From Campylobacterales bacterium (GTDB lineage Bacteria > Campylobacterota > Campylobacteria > Campylobacterales > Sulfurimonadaceae), in the NCBI GenBank assembly GCA_026390165.1, contig JAPLGM010000012.1, positions 147,433-211,432 of the forward strand: a stretch of 64,000 bases of DNA, read 5' to 3'. Below, in pieces: positions 50,275-59,367 of the stretch. Numbering within the stretch: position 1 is the stretch's first letter; the number at the start of each line of letters is the position of its first letter. The translations under genes and the position numbers were made by a program. Below the pieces are notes generated by a model, which saw nothing but the letters and a program-made list of their open reading frames with translations, searched no databases and was not told the DNA's origin.

Positions 50275-50305
50275 CTTGACAATAAGTGACTCAATGTATT
50301 ATAAT
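50275..50305 (+). promoter_or_regulatory. clpB promoter with HAIR-like (HspR) operator
   Basis: TTGACA (50276-50281) and TATAAT (50300-50305) are 18 bases apart. Overlapping the -35 is CTTGACA-N7-ACTCAAT (50275-50295), which matches the HspR-binding HAIR consensus CTTGAGT-N7-ACTCAAG at 11 of 14 positions with the exact spacing. HspR represses clpB in several bacteria, including Campylobacter. Confidence 0.65.
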
Positions 50306-50334
50306 AATCGTAAATAAACAAAAAGGATTTAATT

Positions 50335-52911
50335 ATGGAGAAAATTTTTGAGAAACTAACCCATCAAATGACGGAGATGATCGAATCGTCGATCTCTTTA
50401 GCATTGCACAATAAAAACAGTGAAGCCGAGCCTATTCATTTTTTGTGGGCGTTGCTTGCCAACAGCAACTCACCCCTGAATCAAGCGTTAAAACAGATGA
50501 GTGTGGATAAAACGGCGATTGAACTGGATGTTAAAAGTATTTCGAATAAGCTTCCAACCGCATCAAGTGTGACTAAAGAGAGTATCCGTTTGTCGCGTGA
50601 GTTCGCTCGTTGCTTAGAGCGTGGAATGGCTGAAATGGCAGTTAATGGAGATCAATATATTGCGGTTGATACGTTCTTGATCGGGAATCTCAATCATAGC
50701 CCCTTTAAAGAGATATTGGAAAAATATGTGAATGTTTTTGAATTGCGTAAAACTTTTGAATCGATGCGTGCAGGGCAAAAAATTGAATCTCAAAGTGGCG
50801 ATGAAAATTTAGAGTCTCTCTCAAAATATGGGATTGATTTGAACCGTGAGGCGATTGATGGAAAACTCTCCCCTGTTATCGGACGGGATGAAGAGATTAG
50901 CCGTATGATGCAAATTCTCATCCGTAAAACAAAAAACAATCCGATCCTTTTGGGGGAACCGGGGGTTGGTAAAACAGCATTGGTTGAAGGGCTAGCACAG
51001 CGTATCGTCAACAAAGAAGTGCCGTTAAGTCTCCAAAACAAACGGGTAGTTACACTTGATATGAGCGCGTTGATTGCAGGGGCAAAATATCGCGGTGAGT
51101 TCGAAGATCGTCTCAAAGCGGTAATCGATGAGGTCAAAAAGAGCGGAAATATTATCCTCTTTATTGACGAGATTCACACCATCGTAGGGGCAGGGGCTGC
51201 GGAGGGATCAATGGATGCGGCGAATATCCTCAAGCCTGCTCTCGCACGGGGAGAGTTGCACACGATTGGGGCAACGACACTCAAAGAGTACCGCAAATAT
51301 TTTGAAAAAGATGCCGCATTGCAACGTCGTTTTCAGCCTGTTAGTGTCGATGAACCAAGTGTCAACCAAGCGTTGCAGATTTTACGGGGGCTCAAAGAGC
51401 GTCTTGAAGCCCATCACAGTATTACGATTACCGATTCGGCATTGGTTGCGGCGGCGAAATTATCGGATAGATACATAAGCGATCGTTTCCTCCCCGATAA
51501 AGCGATTGATTTAATCGATGAAGCGGCAGCGGAATTACGTATGCAAAAAGAGTCTGAGCCCAATGCACTAGCAGCGGTTAAACGAAAAATTACGCAGTTG
51601 CAGGTCGAAAAAGAGGCTCTCAAAATGGAAGAGTCGGTGGGCAATACCAAGCGGCTTGGAGAAATTGAGCGTGAATTGGCCGATGCGGGAGAGGAGCGCC
51701 GAACGTTAGAATCTCAATTTGCTCATGAAAAAGGGGTGTTTGATCAAATCTCTAAAATTAAATCGGAGATTGAGTCCAAACGGCGTGAAGCGGAGAGTGC
51801 GAAACAAACGGCAGACTTTAATAAAGCGGCTGAGATTGAGTATGGCCAGATTCCGAAACTTTTTGAAGAAGAGAAAGCGTTGCAAGAGAAGTGGAAAGTG
51901 ATGCAGTCCGAGGGGACACTTCTTAAAAATAGCGTTGATGAAGCCTCCATCGCGGGAATCGTGAGTCGATGGACGAAAATTCCTGTGAATAAAATGCTCC
52001 AAGGGGAGAAAGAGAAAATTTTGCATATCGAGGACGAGCTTAACCGTGATGTTGTTGGGCAAGAAAAAGCAACCCATGCCGTAGCACGCGCGATCAAGCG
52101 AAACAAAGCAGGGCTTTCCGATAAAAGCCGTCCGATTGGATCATTTTTGTTCCTCGGACCTACGGGGGTGGGGAAAACCCAAACGGCGAAAACTTTGGCG
52201 AAATTTTTGTTTGACAGCAGTGAATCGATGATTCGTATTGATATGTCGGAGTATATGGAAAAACACGCTGTATCGCGTCTTGTTGGTGCCCCTCCGGGGT
52301 ATGTCGGATTTGATGAGGGGGGACAACTCACCGAAGCGGTACGCCGTAAACCGTACAGTGTTATCTTATTTGATGAGATTGAAAAAGCACACCCTGATGT
52401 CTTTAATATTTTGCTTCAGGTACTCGATGATGGGCGTTTGACTGATAACAAAGGGGTGGTCGTTGATTTCACCAACACCATTATTATTTTGACCTCCAAC
52501 ATTGCCAGTGATAAGATTATGACCCATCATGGTGAATCTGGGATGGAGGGGATGGTATTGGATGAGCTTAAACGCCATTTCAAACCAGAATTCTTAAACC
52601 GTTTGGATGAAGTTGTCGTCTTTAATCCACTGGGAGAGGCTCAAATCCTAAGTATCGTTGATCTCTTCTTTAGAGATATTGCCGCAAAAGTGGTAGAACG
52701 TGATATTACCCTCACCCTCACAGAGAGTGCAAAACAGTTCATTGCAAAAGCGGGATTTGATCCGGTCTACGGAGCACGTCCATTGAAGCGGGCATTGTAT
52801 GAAATCGTCGAAGATCGTCTTGCGGATTTGATTCTTGGAGGTGAAGTGGTAGAGGGGTCATCAGTGATTTTTGATACACAGGGTGAGGAAATTACCGTTA
52901 GCGTGGCATAA
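50335..52911 (+). CDS. clpB: ATP-dependent disaggregase ClpB
   Basis: An 858-residue AAA+ chaperone that, with DnaK, pulls proteins out of aggregates. The N-terminal Clp repeat domain (~1-145) is followed by AAA1 with Walker A GEPGVGKT and Walker [11 protein letters not shown]. The M-domain coiled coil lies at about residues 400-530 (rich in Glu/Lys), and AAA2 has [15 protein letters not shown] and [16 protein letters not shown]. The C-terminal D2 small domain ends the protein. The length is normal. The promoter region carries a HAIR-like heat-shock operator. Confidence 0.96.
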   Translation: MEKIFEKLTHQMTEMIESSISLALHNKNSEAEPIHFLWALLANSNSPLNQALKQMSVDKTAIELDVKSISNKLPTASSVTKESIRLSREFARCLERGMAEMAVNGDQYIAVDTFLIGNLNHSPFKEILEKYVNVFELRKTFESMRAGQKIESQSGDENLESLSKYGIDLNREAIDGKLSPVIGRDEEISRMMQILIRKTKNNPILLGEPGVGKTALVEGLAQRIVNKEVPLSLQNKRVVTLDMSALIAGAKYRGEFEDRLKAVIDEVKKSGNIILFIDEIHTIVGAGAAEGSMDAANILKPALARGELHTIGATTLKEYRKYFEKDAALQRRFQPVSVDEPSVNQALQILRGLKERLEAHHSITITDSALVAAAKLSDRYISDRFLPDKAIDLIDEAAAELRMQKESEPNALAAVKRKITQLQVEKEALKMEESVGNTKRLGEIERELADAGEERRTLESQFAHEKGVFDQISKIKSEIESKRREAESAKQTADFNKAAEIEYGQIPKLFEEEKALQEKWKVMQSEGTLLKNSVDEASIAGIVSRWTKIPVNKMLQGEKEKILHIEDELNRDVVGQEKATHAVARAIKRNKAGLSDKSRPIGSFLFLGPTGVGKTQTAKTLAKFLFDSSESMIRIDMSEYMEKHAVSRLVGAPPGYVGFDEGGQLTEAVRRKPYSVILFDEIEKAHPDVFNILLQVLDDGRLTDNKGVVVDFTNTIIILTSNIASDKIMTHHGESGMEGMVLDELKRHFKPEFLNRLDEVVVFNPLGEAQILSIVDLFFRDIAAKVVERDITLTLTESAKQFIAKAGFDPVYGARPLKRALYEIVEDRLADLILGGEVVEGSSVIFDTQGEEITVSVA

Positions 52912-52941
52912 TTTGCCACTATAATAAGATACAATACCTCT

Positions 52942-53850
52942 ATGAGATACAAGAGTTTTAGATGGTATTTTTTTATGATGGGTATTGCCTTTCTTTTTTC
53001 AGGTTGCACATCGGAAGAAAATGAAACAAAAACCTACAAACCATCAGCGGTTCTTGCCCAAGAGGGGGAGCTGATTGTAGGGATTCACCCCTATCTCAAT
53101 GCCCAAAAAACATTTCTTGCTTACGAACCACTTTTTCATTATTTTGAAGAGAACCTAAAAGGGGTTCATTTTCGTCTTGAAACCTCTTTGGATTATGCGG
53201 ATTATGAGCGTAAACTTTATAGCGGTCATTTCGACGTAGCACTCCCTAACCCTTACCAAACGTTAAAAGCAGTCGAATATGGGTATCGCATTGTCGCGAA
53301 GGTGAAACCCGACAGCGAATTTCGGGGAATTATTGTTGCACGTAAAGAGAGTCATATCCGTTTTGTCGAACAGTTGCGTAGTAAAGCGATCAGTTTTCCG
53401 GCATCCACTGCATTGGCAGCAACGATGATGCCCAAATTGTTTTTATATGAGAAAGGGTTGAATGTGGATAGAGATTCATCCCCTCGCTATGTTGGTTCAC
53501 AGTACTCCTCTATTATGAATGCCTATAGTGGTGATACCGTTGCAGCAGCAACATGGCCAAGCCCTTGGAAAACATGGCAACAAGAAAATCCTGATAAGGC
53601 GGCACAGATGGAGGTGATTTGGGAAACCCCTATCTTAGTCAACAATGGTTTGGTTGTCCGCTCAAATCTCGATGCCTCAACCGTTCAAAAGATCGTGGAG
53701 TCTCTTTGTGCACTTGATAAACATCCCAAGGGGAGAAATCTTCTTAAAAGTACCGGATTTGAAGGTTTTGAGAGAGCATCTGAAAAGAGCTATTTACCGG
53801 TAAAACAGTTTTTACAGCGTTATGAAAAAACGTTAGGATTGCCAAAATGA
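52942..53850 (+). CDS. PhnD-type phosphate/phosphonate-binding lipoprotein
   Basis: A 302-residue periplasmic binding lipoprotein. The signal peptide ends in a lipobox, FLFSGC, at about residue 22. The PhnD fold is seen in ELIVGIHPYLN, FEENLKGVHFRLETSLDYADYERKL, FDVALPNPYQTLKAVEYGY and later SPWKTWQQENPDKA. No ABC permease or ATPase is present. The stop overlaps the next gene (ATGA), which encodes a membrane GGDEF-EAL protein, so the binding protein likely serves as the sensor for that enzyme rather than for transport. Confidence 0.85.
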   Translation: MRYKSFRWYFFMMGIAFLFSGCTSEENETKTYKPSAVLAQEGELIVGIHPYLNAQKTFLAYEPLFHYFEENLKGVHFRLETSLDYADYERKLYSGHFDVALPNPYQTLKAVEYGYRIVAKVKPDSEFRGIIVARKESHIRFVEQLRSKAISFPASTALAATMMPKLFLYEKGLNVDRDSSPRYVGSQYSSIMNAYSGDTVAAATWPSPWKTWQQENPDKAAQMEVIWETPILVNNGLVVRSNLDASTVQKIVESLCALDKHPKGRNLLKSTGFEGFERASEKSYLPVKQFLQRYEKTLGLPK

Positions 53851-55946
53851 ATAGAGTGAAATTGCTTTTTACATCGCTTAAATGGCAGCTCTTTATCGGT
53901 GTAATCGTTTTACATGCTGTTTTGATGGGGATATTCGTATACGATCTTATCCAAAGAGAACGACAGTTTATCGATAAGCAAGCACTTGCAAAAGTACAGG
54001 AATTAAGCGGATTAATTGCTTCAAATGCCTCTTTGGGGATTATTAATAACGATATTGTTGCATTGGATGAACTGGTCAATCAGGTGAAAAATATTGAGGA
54101 TATTGATTTGATTTTTCTTATGGATAAAAATTGCCGTATCCTCTCCTCCAACGATTCAGAGTATTTCAACCAAATATTTACCGATCGATGGAGCTTGGCG
54201 ATTCAAAAAGAGCTGCACCGAAGCGGTTCTGCGATGGTTCAAAAGCGGCATGATGGCATTATTGATACCAATGTCCCCATCCGTCTTGGGACGAAAATAG
54301 TAGGATATGTTCGGATGCTTTCTACTACAAATAGAGTTGATCATCAAATTGAGTTACTTCGCAATAAGGGGTTGTTCTATCTTTTTCTTGCCATTGTCAG
54401 TGGCGCTTTTGTTGCATGGATGATTGTCCGTCATCTGACATCTCGATTAACCCTTCTCTCTCAAGCGGCATCGGAAGTGGCGAAGCACAATTATGAGATC
54501 ATTCTCCCCCCTTTTCATGGTGAAGATGAAATCGCACAAATGGGACGAGCTTTTGGTTCCATGATTGAATCGATCCATGATCAGGTGAACGCATTATCAT
54601 TTGAAATCACTCAAAGAAAAGAGACGGAAGAGTTATTGGACTATAAAGCACATCATGATGAGTTGACCAATCTCTCTAGCCGTGCGTTATTCTTAGATAG
54701 ATTGGAACATGCAATTAAAAAAGCAAAATGGCAAGAGCGTATGTTGGCTGTTTTGTTTATCGATCTCGACCGTTTCAAAGAGATTAATGATTCATTAGGT
54801 CATGAAATGGGGGATAGGGTTCTTATTGAGATTGCTGAACGATTGAGAGAAAATTTACGGGAGATCGATACGATTGCCCGTTTGGGCGGGGATGAGTTTA
54901 CGTTGATTGTCGAGGATATTGATGGTAATGATAAAGTAAATGAGATTGCGTCGAGAGTATTGAAGATATTGCAACAGCCGATTCAAATAGATCAACATCA
55001 GCTTTATGTAACCAGCAGTATCGGTATCAGTTTCTATCCCCATGATGGAGAGGATGCTCAGAATCTTTTGCGAAACGCTGATTCTGCAATGTACAAAGCA
55101 AAAATAGAGGGGCGCAATAGCTATCAGTATTATACGGAAGAGTTGACTGCACGTGCGTACGAAAGGGTTTTGTTGGAGTCAAATTTGCGTCGGGCGATTG
55201 AAAATCAGGAATTTGTTGTCTATTATCAGCCGCAAATGGATGGTGAGAGCGAAAAAATGATCGGTATGGAAGCGTTGGTTCGATGGCAACACCCCGAAAT
55301 GGGGCTTATCTCACCTGCGACTTTTATCCCCATTGCCGAAGAGACAGGTTTGATTGTCGCCATTGATCAATTGGTAATGAAAAGTGCACTAAATCAAATT
55401 GTACAGTGGCGTAATGAGGGACTAAATCCTGGTATTTTATCGTTGAATTTGGCGATGAAACAGTTGTGGCAAGAGAGTTTTATTGAGACGTTGCAATTAA
55501 TGTTGGAAGAGAGTGGCTGTAAGCCGGAGTGGATTGAGCTGGAAGTGACAGAGGGGGAGGTAATGAAAAATCCTGAAATGGCAATTGGTATTTTGCAACG
55601 ATTGCATGACATGGGGATAGCACTGGCAATCGATGACTTCGGTACGGGGTATTCATCCCTATCGTATCTCAAACGTCTTCCACTTGATCTACTAAAAATC
55701 GATCAATCCTTCGTTCGAGGTATCCCTGATAATAATGAAGATATAGCAATCGTCCGCGCTATTATTGCACTGGCAAAAAGTATGGGAATGCGTGTTATTG
55801 CTGAAGGGGTAGAGAGCGTTGAACAAAAAGAGTTTTTGGTTGAGAATGGATGCCGTGCTATTCAAGGATATTTTTACAGTCGCCCTATGCCATCCTCTGA
55901 AATGGGCGATTGGATGCGTACAGCACTCAAGGATATAAAAGGATGA
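53847..55946 (+). CDS. Membrane GGDEF-EAL cyclic-di-GMP enzyme
   Basis: A 699-residue protein. Two membrane segments (near residues 12-32 and 172-192) enclose a ~135-residue periplasmic domain. A HAMP-like region (RLTLLSQAASEVAKHNYEI) leads to the GGDEF domain: FIDLDRFKEIND and RLGGDEFTLIVED, with an inhibitory site REID five residues before GGDEF. The EAL domain has MEALVRWQHPEMG, DDFGTGYSSLSYL and LKIDQSFV, all intact. It could therefore make and break c-di-GMP. It is coupled to the PhnD-type sensor upstream and the cytochrome downstream by 4-base overlaps. Confidence 0.92.
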   Translation: MNRVKLLFTSLKWQLFIGVIVLHAVLMGIFVYDLIQRERQFIDKQALAKVQELSGLIASNASLGIINNDIVALDELVNQVKNIEDIDLIFLMDKNCRILSSNDSEYFNQIFTDRWSLAIQKELHRSGSAMVQKRHDGIIDTNVPIRLGTKIVGYVRMLSTTNRVDHQIELLRNKGLFYLFLAIVSGAFVAWMIVRHLTSRLTLLSQAASEVAKHNYEIILPPFHGEDEIAQMGRAFGSMIESIHDQVNALSFEITQRKETEELLDYKAHHDELTNLSSRALFLDRLEHAIKKAKWQERMLAVLFIDLDRFKEINDSLGHEMGDRVLIEIAERLRENLREIDTIARLGGDEFTLIVEDIDGNDKVNEIASRVLKILQQPIQIDQHQLYVTSSIGISFYPHDGEDAQNLLRNADSAMYKAKIEGRNSYQYYTEELTARAYERVLLESNLRRAIENQEFVVYYQPQMDGESEKMIGMEALVRWQHPEMGLISPATFIPIAEETGLIVAIDQLVMKSALNQIVQWRNEGLNPGILSLNLAMKQLWQESFIETLQLMLEESGCKPEWIELEVTEGEVMKNPEMAIGILQRLHDMGIALAIDDFGTGYSSLSYLKRLPLDLLKIDQSFVRGIPDNNEDIAIVRAIIALAKSMGMRVIAEGVESVEQKEFLVENGCRAIQGYFYSRPMPSSEMGDWMRTALKDIKG

Positions 55947-56308
55947 TTTTTAGGATGAAATGGATAGTAATCATGATTGGATTTACAATCTCAGGATGGA
56001 GTTGCACGGGTGATTGCATGACTTGTCACCCTGCATTGCTCAAAACGATCAATACTGATTTACGACACAAGTCAATGTTGACGTGTATAAAATGTCACAG
56101 TGCCGACCCCGCTAAAATGGGAGATTGCGGAAGTGACTGTTTCGCGTGCCACCCGATAGCAAAAATTGAGGGGGCAAGAGTAGCAGAGCATACAGTGATT
56201 CGAGAATGTCGCGACTGTCATATGAAACTCAAAACCAAAGTAGAATTCGATGTTTCTCCAAAAGGGCAGTCGGTCATGCCGACGCTACGAGATTTTTTGA
56301 AACCCTAG
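55943..56308 (+). CDS. Small tetrahaem cytochrome c
   Basis: A 121-residue protein with an N-terminal signal (residues ~5-20) and four CxxCH haem sites: CMTCH (25-29), CIKCH (48-52), CFACH (66-70) and CRDCH (89-93). Extra His residues before the sites (for example His42 and His83) could be axial ligands. It should act in the periplasm as an electron carrier. The ATG overlaps the GGDEF-EAL stop, an unusual partner. It overlaps the convergent gene by 4 bases. I cannot place it in a named respiratory complex. Confidence 0.85.
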   Translation: MIFRMKWIVIMIGFTISGWSCTGDCMTCHPALLKTINTDLRHKSMLTCIKCHSADPAKMGDCGSDCFACHPIAKIEGARVAEHTVIRECRDCHMKLKTKVEFDVSPKGQSVMPTLRDFLKP

Positions 56309-56826
56309 GCATAAATCGGTTCAAATATTTTATCAAACCCGTCGATGATTTTTTGAAGAAGTTTTTGAGCCTCTTCTATCATTTTTTCGGTTGTTTTGAG
56401 AGGTTTAATTGCATTGTCGAAGAGATCAACCACCCCTTTTTTGGCTAAACTTTTGACATCATCGTTACGATGTTTTAAATCACCAATCAGTTTTGTGACA
56501 TCCGAAGCAACTTTATTGATAGGGGAAGTTGGGCTCTGATCTTCAAGTTCTTTCATAAATTTATCGATAAATGGTTGTGCCTTTTTCATAAATAGATCAA
56601 TCTCTTTTTGATCTTGTTCGGTAATACCGTTACTATCGATAGTAAACGAAAATGCCTGTAGGGAAGAGAAGGAGAAAGATTGCTCTTTACCATCGGATGA
56701 TGTTTTTTCATTAAGTGAAAGCTCTTGAGAATTTTCAAAATTTAGGGAAAGGGCATCCCCCGAACTTGTTTTCATCTGAATATTGAGTTCATGTGAACGG
56801 TAAGCATCAAGAGAAGTTGTTGTCAT
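56305..56826 (-). CDS. Protein of unknown function (173 residues)
   Basis: A 173-residue Ser/Glu-rich protein with no signal or membrane segment. The first ~60 residues are polar and probably partly disordered (YRSHELNIQMKTSSGDALSL). The rest is a set of amphipathic helices with ITEQDQKEIDLFMKKAQPFIDKFMKELED in the middle. The pattern recalls flagellum-associated hypothetical proteins of this group (DUF5610-like), but I am not sure. It has its own transcription unit on the minus strand, facing away from rpmH. Confidence 0.6.
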   Translation of the reverse strand: MTTTSLDAYRSHELNIQMKTSSGDALSLNFENSQELSLNEKTSSDGKEQSFSFSSLQAFSFTIDSNGITEQDQKEIDLFMKKAQPFIDKFMKELEDQSPTSPINKVASDVTKLIGDLKHRNDDVKSLAKKGVVDLFDNAIKPLKTTEKMIEEAQKLLQKIIDGFDKIFEPIYA

Positions 56827-56928
56827 CTAGTGTACCTTTTTTGGACGAAGTTAAAACGACATATCGGATATTTTGAGGATTCTTTTAACAAGCTTATTTT
56901 AAACCTAATAGCACTTTAAGTAAGATTT

Positions 56929-56937
56929 TGCTATTAT
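56929..56937 (+). promoter_or_regulatory. Likely rpmH promoter (extended -10)
   Basis: TGC-TATTAT at 56929-56937 is an extended -10 element 32 bases before rpmH. No clear -35 is seen; A/T runs upstream are typical of Campylobacterota promoters. Confidence 0.45.
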
Positions 56938-56968
56938 TGCAAGCTAAAAATATATAAGGGGAATGGCT

Positions 56969-57103
56969 ATGAAAAGAACATACCAACCGCATAATACGCC
57001 ACGTAAACGTACACATGGTTTCCGTGCACGTATGGCTACAAAAAATGGTCGCCGAGTATTGAACGCTCGTCGTGCTAAAGGCAGAAGCAGATTGGCTGTC
57101 TAA
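56969..57103 (+). CDS. rpmH: Ribosomal protein L34
   Basis: A 44-residue basic protein: [20 protein letters not shown] at the start, then [18 protein letters not shown], the universal L34 sequence. It is part of the large ribosomal subunit. An AAGGGG ribosome site lies 5 bases before the ATG. The rnpA gene follows 11 bases after the stop, the conserved order in nearly all bacteria. Confidence 0.97.
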   Translation: MKRTYQPHNTPRKRTHGFRARMATKNGRRVLNARRAKGRSRLAV

Positions 57104-57114
57104 ACAGTCACTCG

Positions 57115-57459
57115 ATGTTGAAGCTCAACTCTGAGTTTCAGCGAGTTTATAAGCGTGGAAGAAGTGCTCACAGTACTTCTATTGCGCTGTTTTATCTCCC
57201 TTTAGAGGGAGAGCTAAAAATTGGATATACCGCCAGTAAAAAAGTGGGAAATGCCGTCGTCCGTAATCACTGCAAAAGACGGTTGAGAGCTCTTGTGAGA
57301 GAGTTATCTGGTCAGCTTTGCAGTGGTTGGTATGTGTGGGTAGCAAAATTACCGTTGCATGTCAACGAATTTGAAGATGTACGGCGAGATTTTAAATATA
57401 TTTTAAAACGCTCAAATGCCTTGATAGTGAATGGTGATGATAAGAAAACTCTTTCTTAA
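57115..57459 (+). CDS. rnpA: Ribonuclease P protein component
   Basis: A 114-residue protein that binds the RNase P RNA for tRNA 5' processing. The fold is visible in EFQRVYKRGRSAHSTSIALFY and GYTASKKVGNAVVRNHCKRRLRALVRE. The RNR motif normally reads RNRxKR; here it is RNHCKRR, with His in place of the second Arg, an unusual change. It lies between rpmH and yidD in the standard order and overlaps yidD by 29 bases. Confidence 0.93.
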   Translation: MLKLNSEFQRVYKRGRSAHSTSIALFYLPLEGELKIGYTASKKVGNAVVRNHCKRRLRALVRELSGQLCSGWYVWVAKLPLHVNEFEDVRRDFKYILKRSNALIVNGDDKKTLS

Positions 57460-57769
57460 GCTTTTATGGCTTTATCGCCACTCTTTCTCTTTGGTGACGC
57501 GCGGTTCGTGCCGTCACTACCCCTCATGCTCCGAATTTGCCCTCTGGCAATTTGAATGCAACTCCCTTCCCACTGCGTTTGGCACTACTTTTTTACGTAT
57601 TTGCCGATGTAATCAACTTTTTCGTGGCGGTATTGATTATCCACTTATTGGAAAACCTCCATTAAAACCATCTAAACTCACGATAATTACGGTAAAATAT
57701 TGGTTCGTTCCTTACAAGCAGAAATATTTTCTGATTAAAAATTTTAAGTACAAAGGGTTCAAGTGTTAG
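57431..57769 (+). CDS. yidD: Membrane protein insertion efficiency factor YidD
   Basis: A 112-residue protein with a short amphipathic N-terminal helix and the YidD core SCRHYPSCSEFALWQF, followed by RICRCNQLFRGGIDYP. It helps insertion of membrane proteins together with YidC. The start could be ATG 57431 or the ATG at 57437; both overlap rnpA. The stop overlaps yidC by 7 bases. It is slightly longer than the usual ~85-100 residues because of its C-terminal tail. Confidence 0.92.
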   Translation: MVMIRKLFLKLLWLYRHSFSLVTRGSCRHYPSCSEFALWQFECNSLPTAFGTTFLRICRCNQLFRGGIDYPLIGKPPLKPSKLTIITVKYWFVPYKQKYFLIKNFKYKGFKC

Positions 57770-59367
57770 AAAAATTCTCTCCCAATCAACGTTTGTTGCT
57801 TGCCGTAGCGCTTTCATTCGCTTTTTTTATCGGCTATACAACACTCTTTCCTCCTAAGACACCTGTGAATACGGATGCCAACAAATCAATTCCTGTAGCA
57901 ACTAAAATACCTTTAGCGGTAGTAGCAAGCGCAACAGAGGTAAATGCAAGTAGCTACACGAATGTTAAAACAATTACGACCGATACTCTTACAACGGTTA
58001 ATGCCAAGGAGTTTACTCTCAAAGTAGATACTCTTGGACGAATTTCCTCTGTTGTGTTAAAAAATGCAAAGCATAATGGAAAAGATGGGAAACTCTCAGA
58101 GCTTATTTCAACAACAGGTGCAAAACCATTATTTATCCGTTTTGAAGATGAAACGATTAATGAAATAGCGTCTAAAACTCCGTATTCAAGTAATATGGAC
58201 AATATCGTTTTGGGTGAAAATGGGAAAACGTCGATAACATTGACGCAAAATATGCCGAATTTGACAGTAACAAAAACATTAACATTTTATGCTGATGGTC
58301 ATTATGATGCTAAAGTAGCCCTCTCTAATGAAAAGCGTTATTATGTCTATTTGGGGCAGCATCCTCAAATTGTAGAACAAATGATGACAGTTGTGGGCGG
58401 TATGGTCTATGCGGGTGATAGTCTGACCACTATTTTTGAAGATGGTGATGTAGAGGGACGATCAATTTTTACGGATGTCCATCTTGCTTCTGCTTTTGAT
58501 CAGTATTATGCGTCGATTATGTACGGTTTTGGCAAAGAGACTCAGGTTATTGTAGAACGTGATAAAGACAATAATCCTGTTACGTATCTTGAAGGGAAAA
58601 ATAATTTTACCTTTAATGGATACATTGGACCCAAAGAGTATAAAACACTTGAAGCTATCAATCCTGTTCTTGTCAATTCGATTGAGTTTGGATTTTTCAC
58701 CTTTGTTGCTGCCCCTATTTTTAAAGTTTTAATGTGGTTACACGGAGTGTTGGGTAACTGGGGATGGTCAATTGTTGCCCTTACCGCACTTATTCGTATC
58801 TTCCTCTACCCTTTGACTCAAAAAGGGATGGTCTCGATGCAGAAAATCAAAGAGATTGCTCCTCGTATTAAAGAAGTTCAGGAAAAATACAAAGGGGATC
58901 CACAGCGTATGAATGCCGCGGTGATGGAGATGTACAAAAAGCATGGTGCGAACCCGCTTGGTGGATGTTTACCGTTGTTGCTCCAAATTCCTGTATTTTT
59001 TGCTATTTATCGCGTATTGCTTAATGCAGTAGAGCTTCAAGGTGCGCCGTGGATATTGTGGATAAATGATCTTTCACGTATGGATCCATATTATATTTTG
59101 CCAATCTTAATGGGGGCTACGATGTTTTTGCAACAGCGTATTACTCCGAGTAATTTTACCGATCCGTTGCAAGAGAAAATATTTAAGTATTTACCACTTA
59201 TTTTTACGTTCTTTTTCTTTACGTTCCCAGCAGGACTCGTATTGTATTGGTTTGTGAATAATCTTTTCTCTATTGCACAGCAGTATCTTGTTAACAAACA
59301 ATTTGAAGCGGCACGTATCGTCCGTCACGAAGCTCACCTTGCGGAGAAGCATCATGAAAAAAATTGA
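57763..59367 (+). CDS. yidC: Membrane protein insertase YidC
   Basis: A 534-residue insertase. The first membrane segment (LLLAVALSFAFFIGYTTLF) is followed by a large periplasmic domain of about 300 residues and the five-helix core: GNWGWSIVALTALIRIFLYPLTQKG, RIKEVQEKYKGDPQRM, GANPLGGCLPLLLQIPVFFAIYRVL and GLVLYWFVNNLFSIAQQYL. The Arg in the first core helix (LIRIFLYP) that contacts substrates is present. The start is GTG. Jag overlaps its end by 14 bases. Confidence 0.95.
   Translation: MLEKFSPNQRLLLAVALSFAFFIGYTTLFPPKTPVNTDANKSIPVATKIPLAVVASATEVNASSYTNVKTITTDTLTTVNAKEFTLKVDTLGRISSVVLKNAKHNGKDGKLSELISTTGAKPLFIRFEDETINEIASKTPYSSNMDNIVLGENGKTSITLTQNMPNLTVTKTLTFYADGHYDAKVALSNEKRYYVYLGQHPQIVEQMMTVVGGMVYAGDSLTTIFEDGDVEGRSIFTDVHLASAFDQYYASIMYGFGKETQVIVERDKDNNPVTYLEGKNNFTFNGYIGPKEYKTLEAINPVLVNSIEFGFFTFVAAPIFKVLMWLHGVLGNWGWSIVALTALIRIFLYPLTQKGMVSMQKIKEIAPRIKEVQEKYKGDPQRMNAAVMEMYKKHGANPLGGCLPLLLQIPVFFAIYRVLLNAVELQGAPWILWINDLSRMDPYYILPILMGATMFLQQRITPSNFTDPLQEKIFKYLPLIFTFFFFTFPAGLVLYWFVNNLFSIAQQYLVNKQFEAARIVRHEAHLAEKHHEKN

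Noticed and set aside
51744..52331. 195-codon frame opposite clpB
   Set aside because: clpB is intact with Walker motifs through this part; the antisense frame is low-complexity Ser/Phe-rich.
59273..59353. N-terminal extension of jag
   Set aside because: It lies within the coding end of yidC; the ATG at 59354 gives the normal Jag start.
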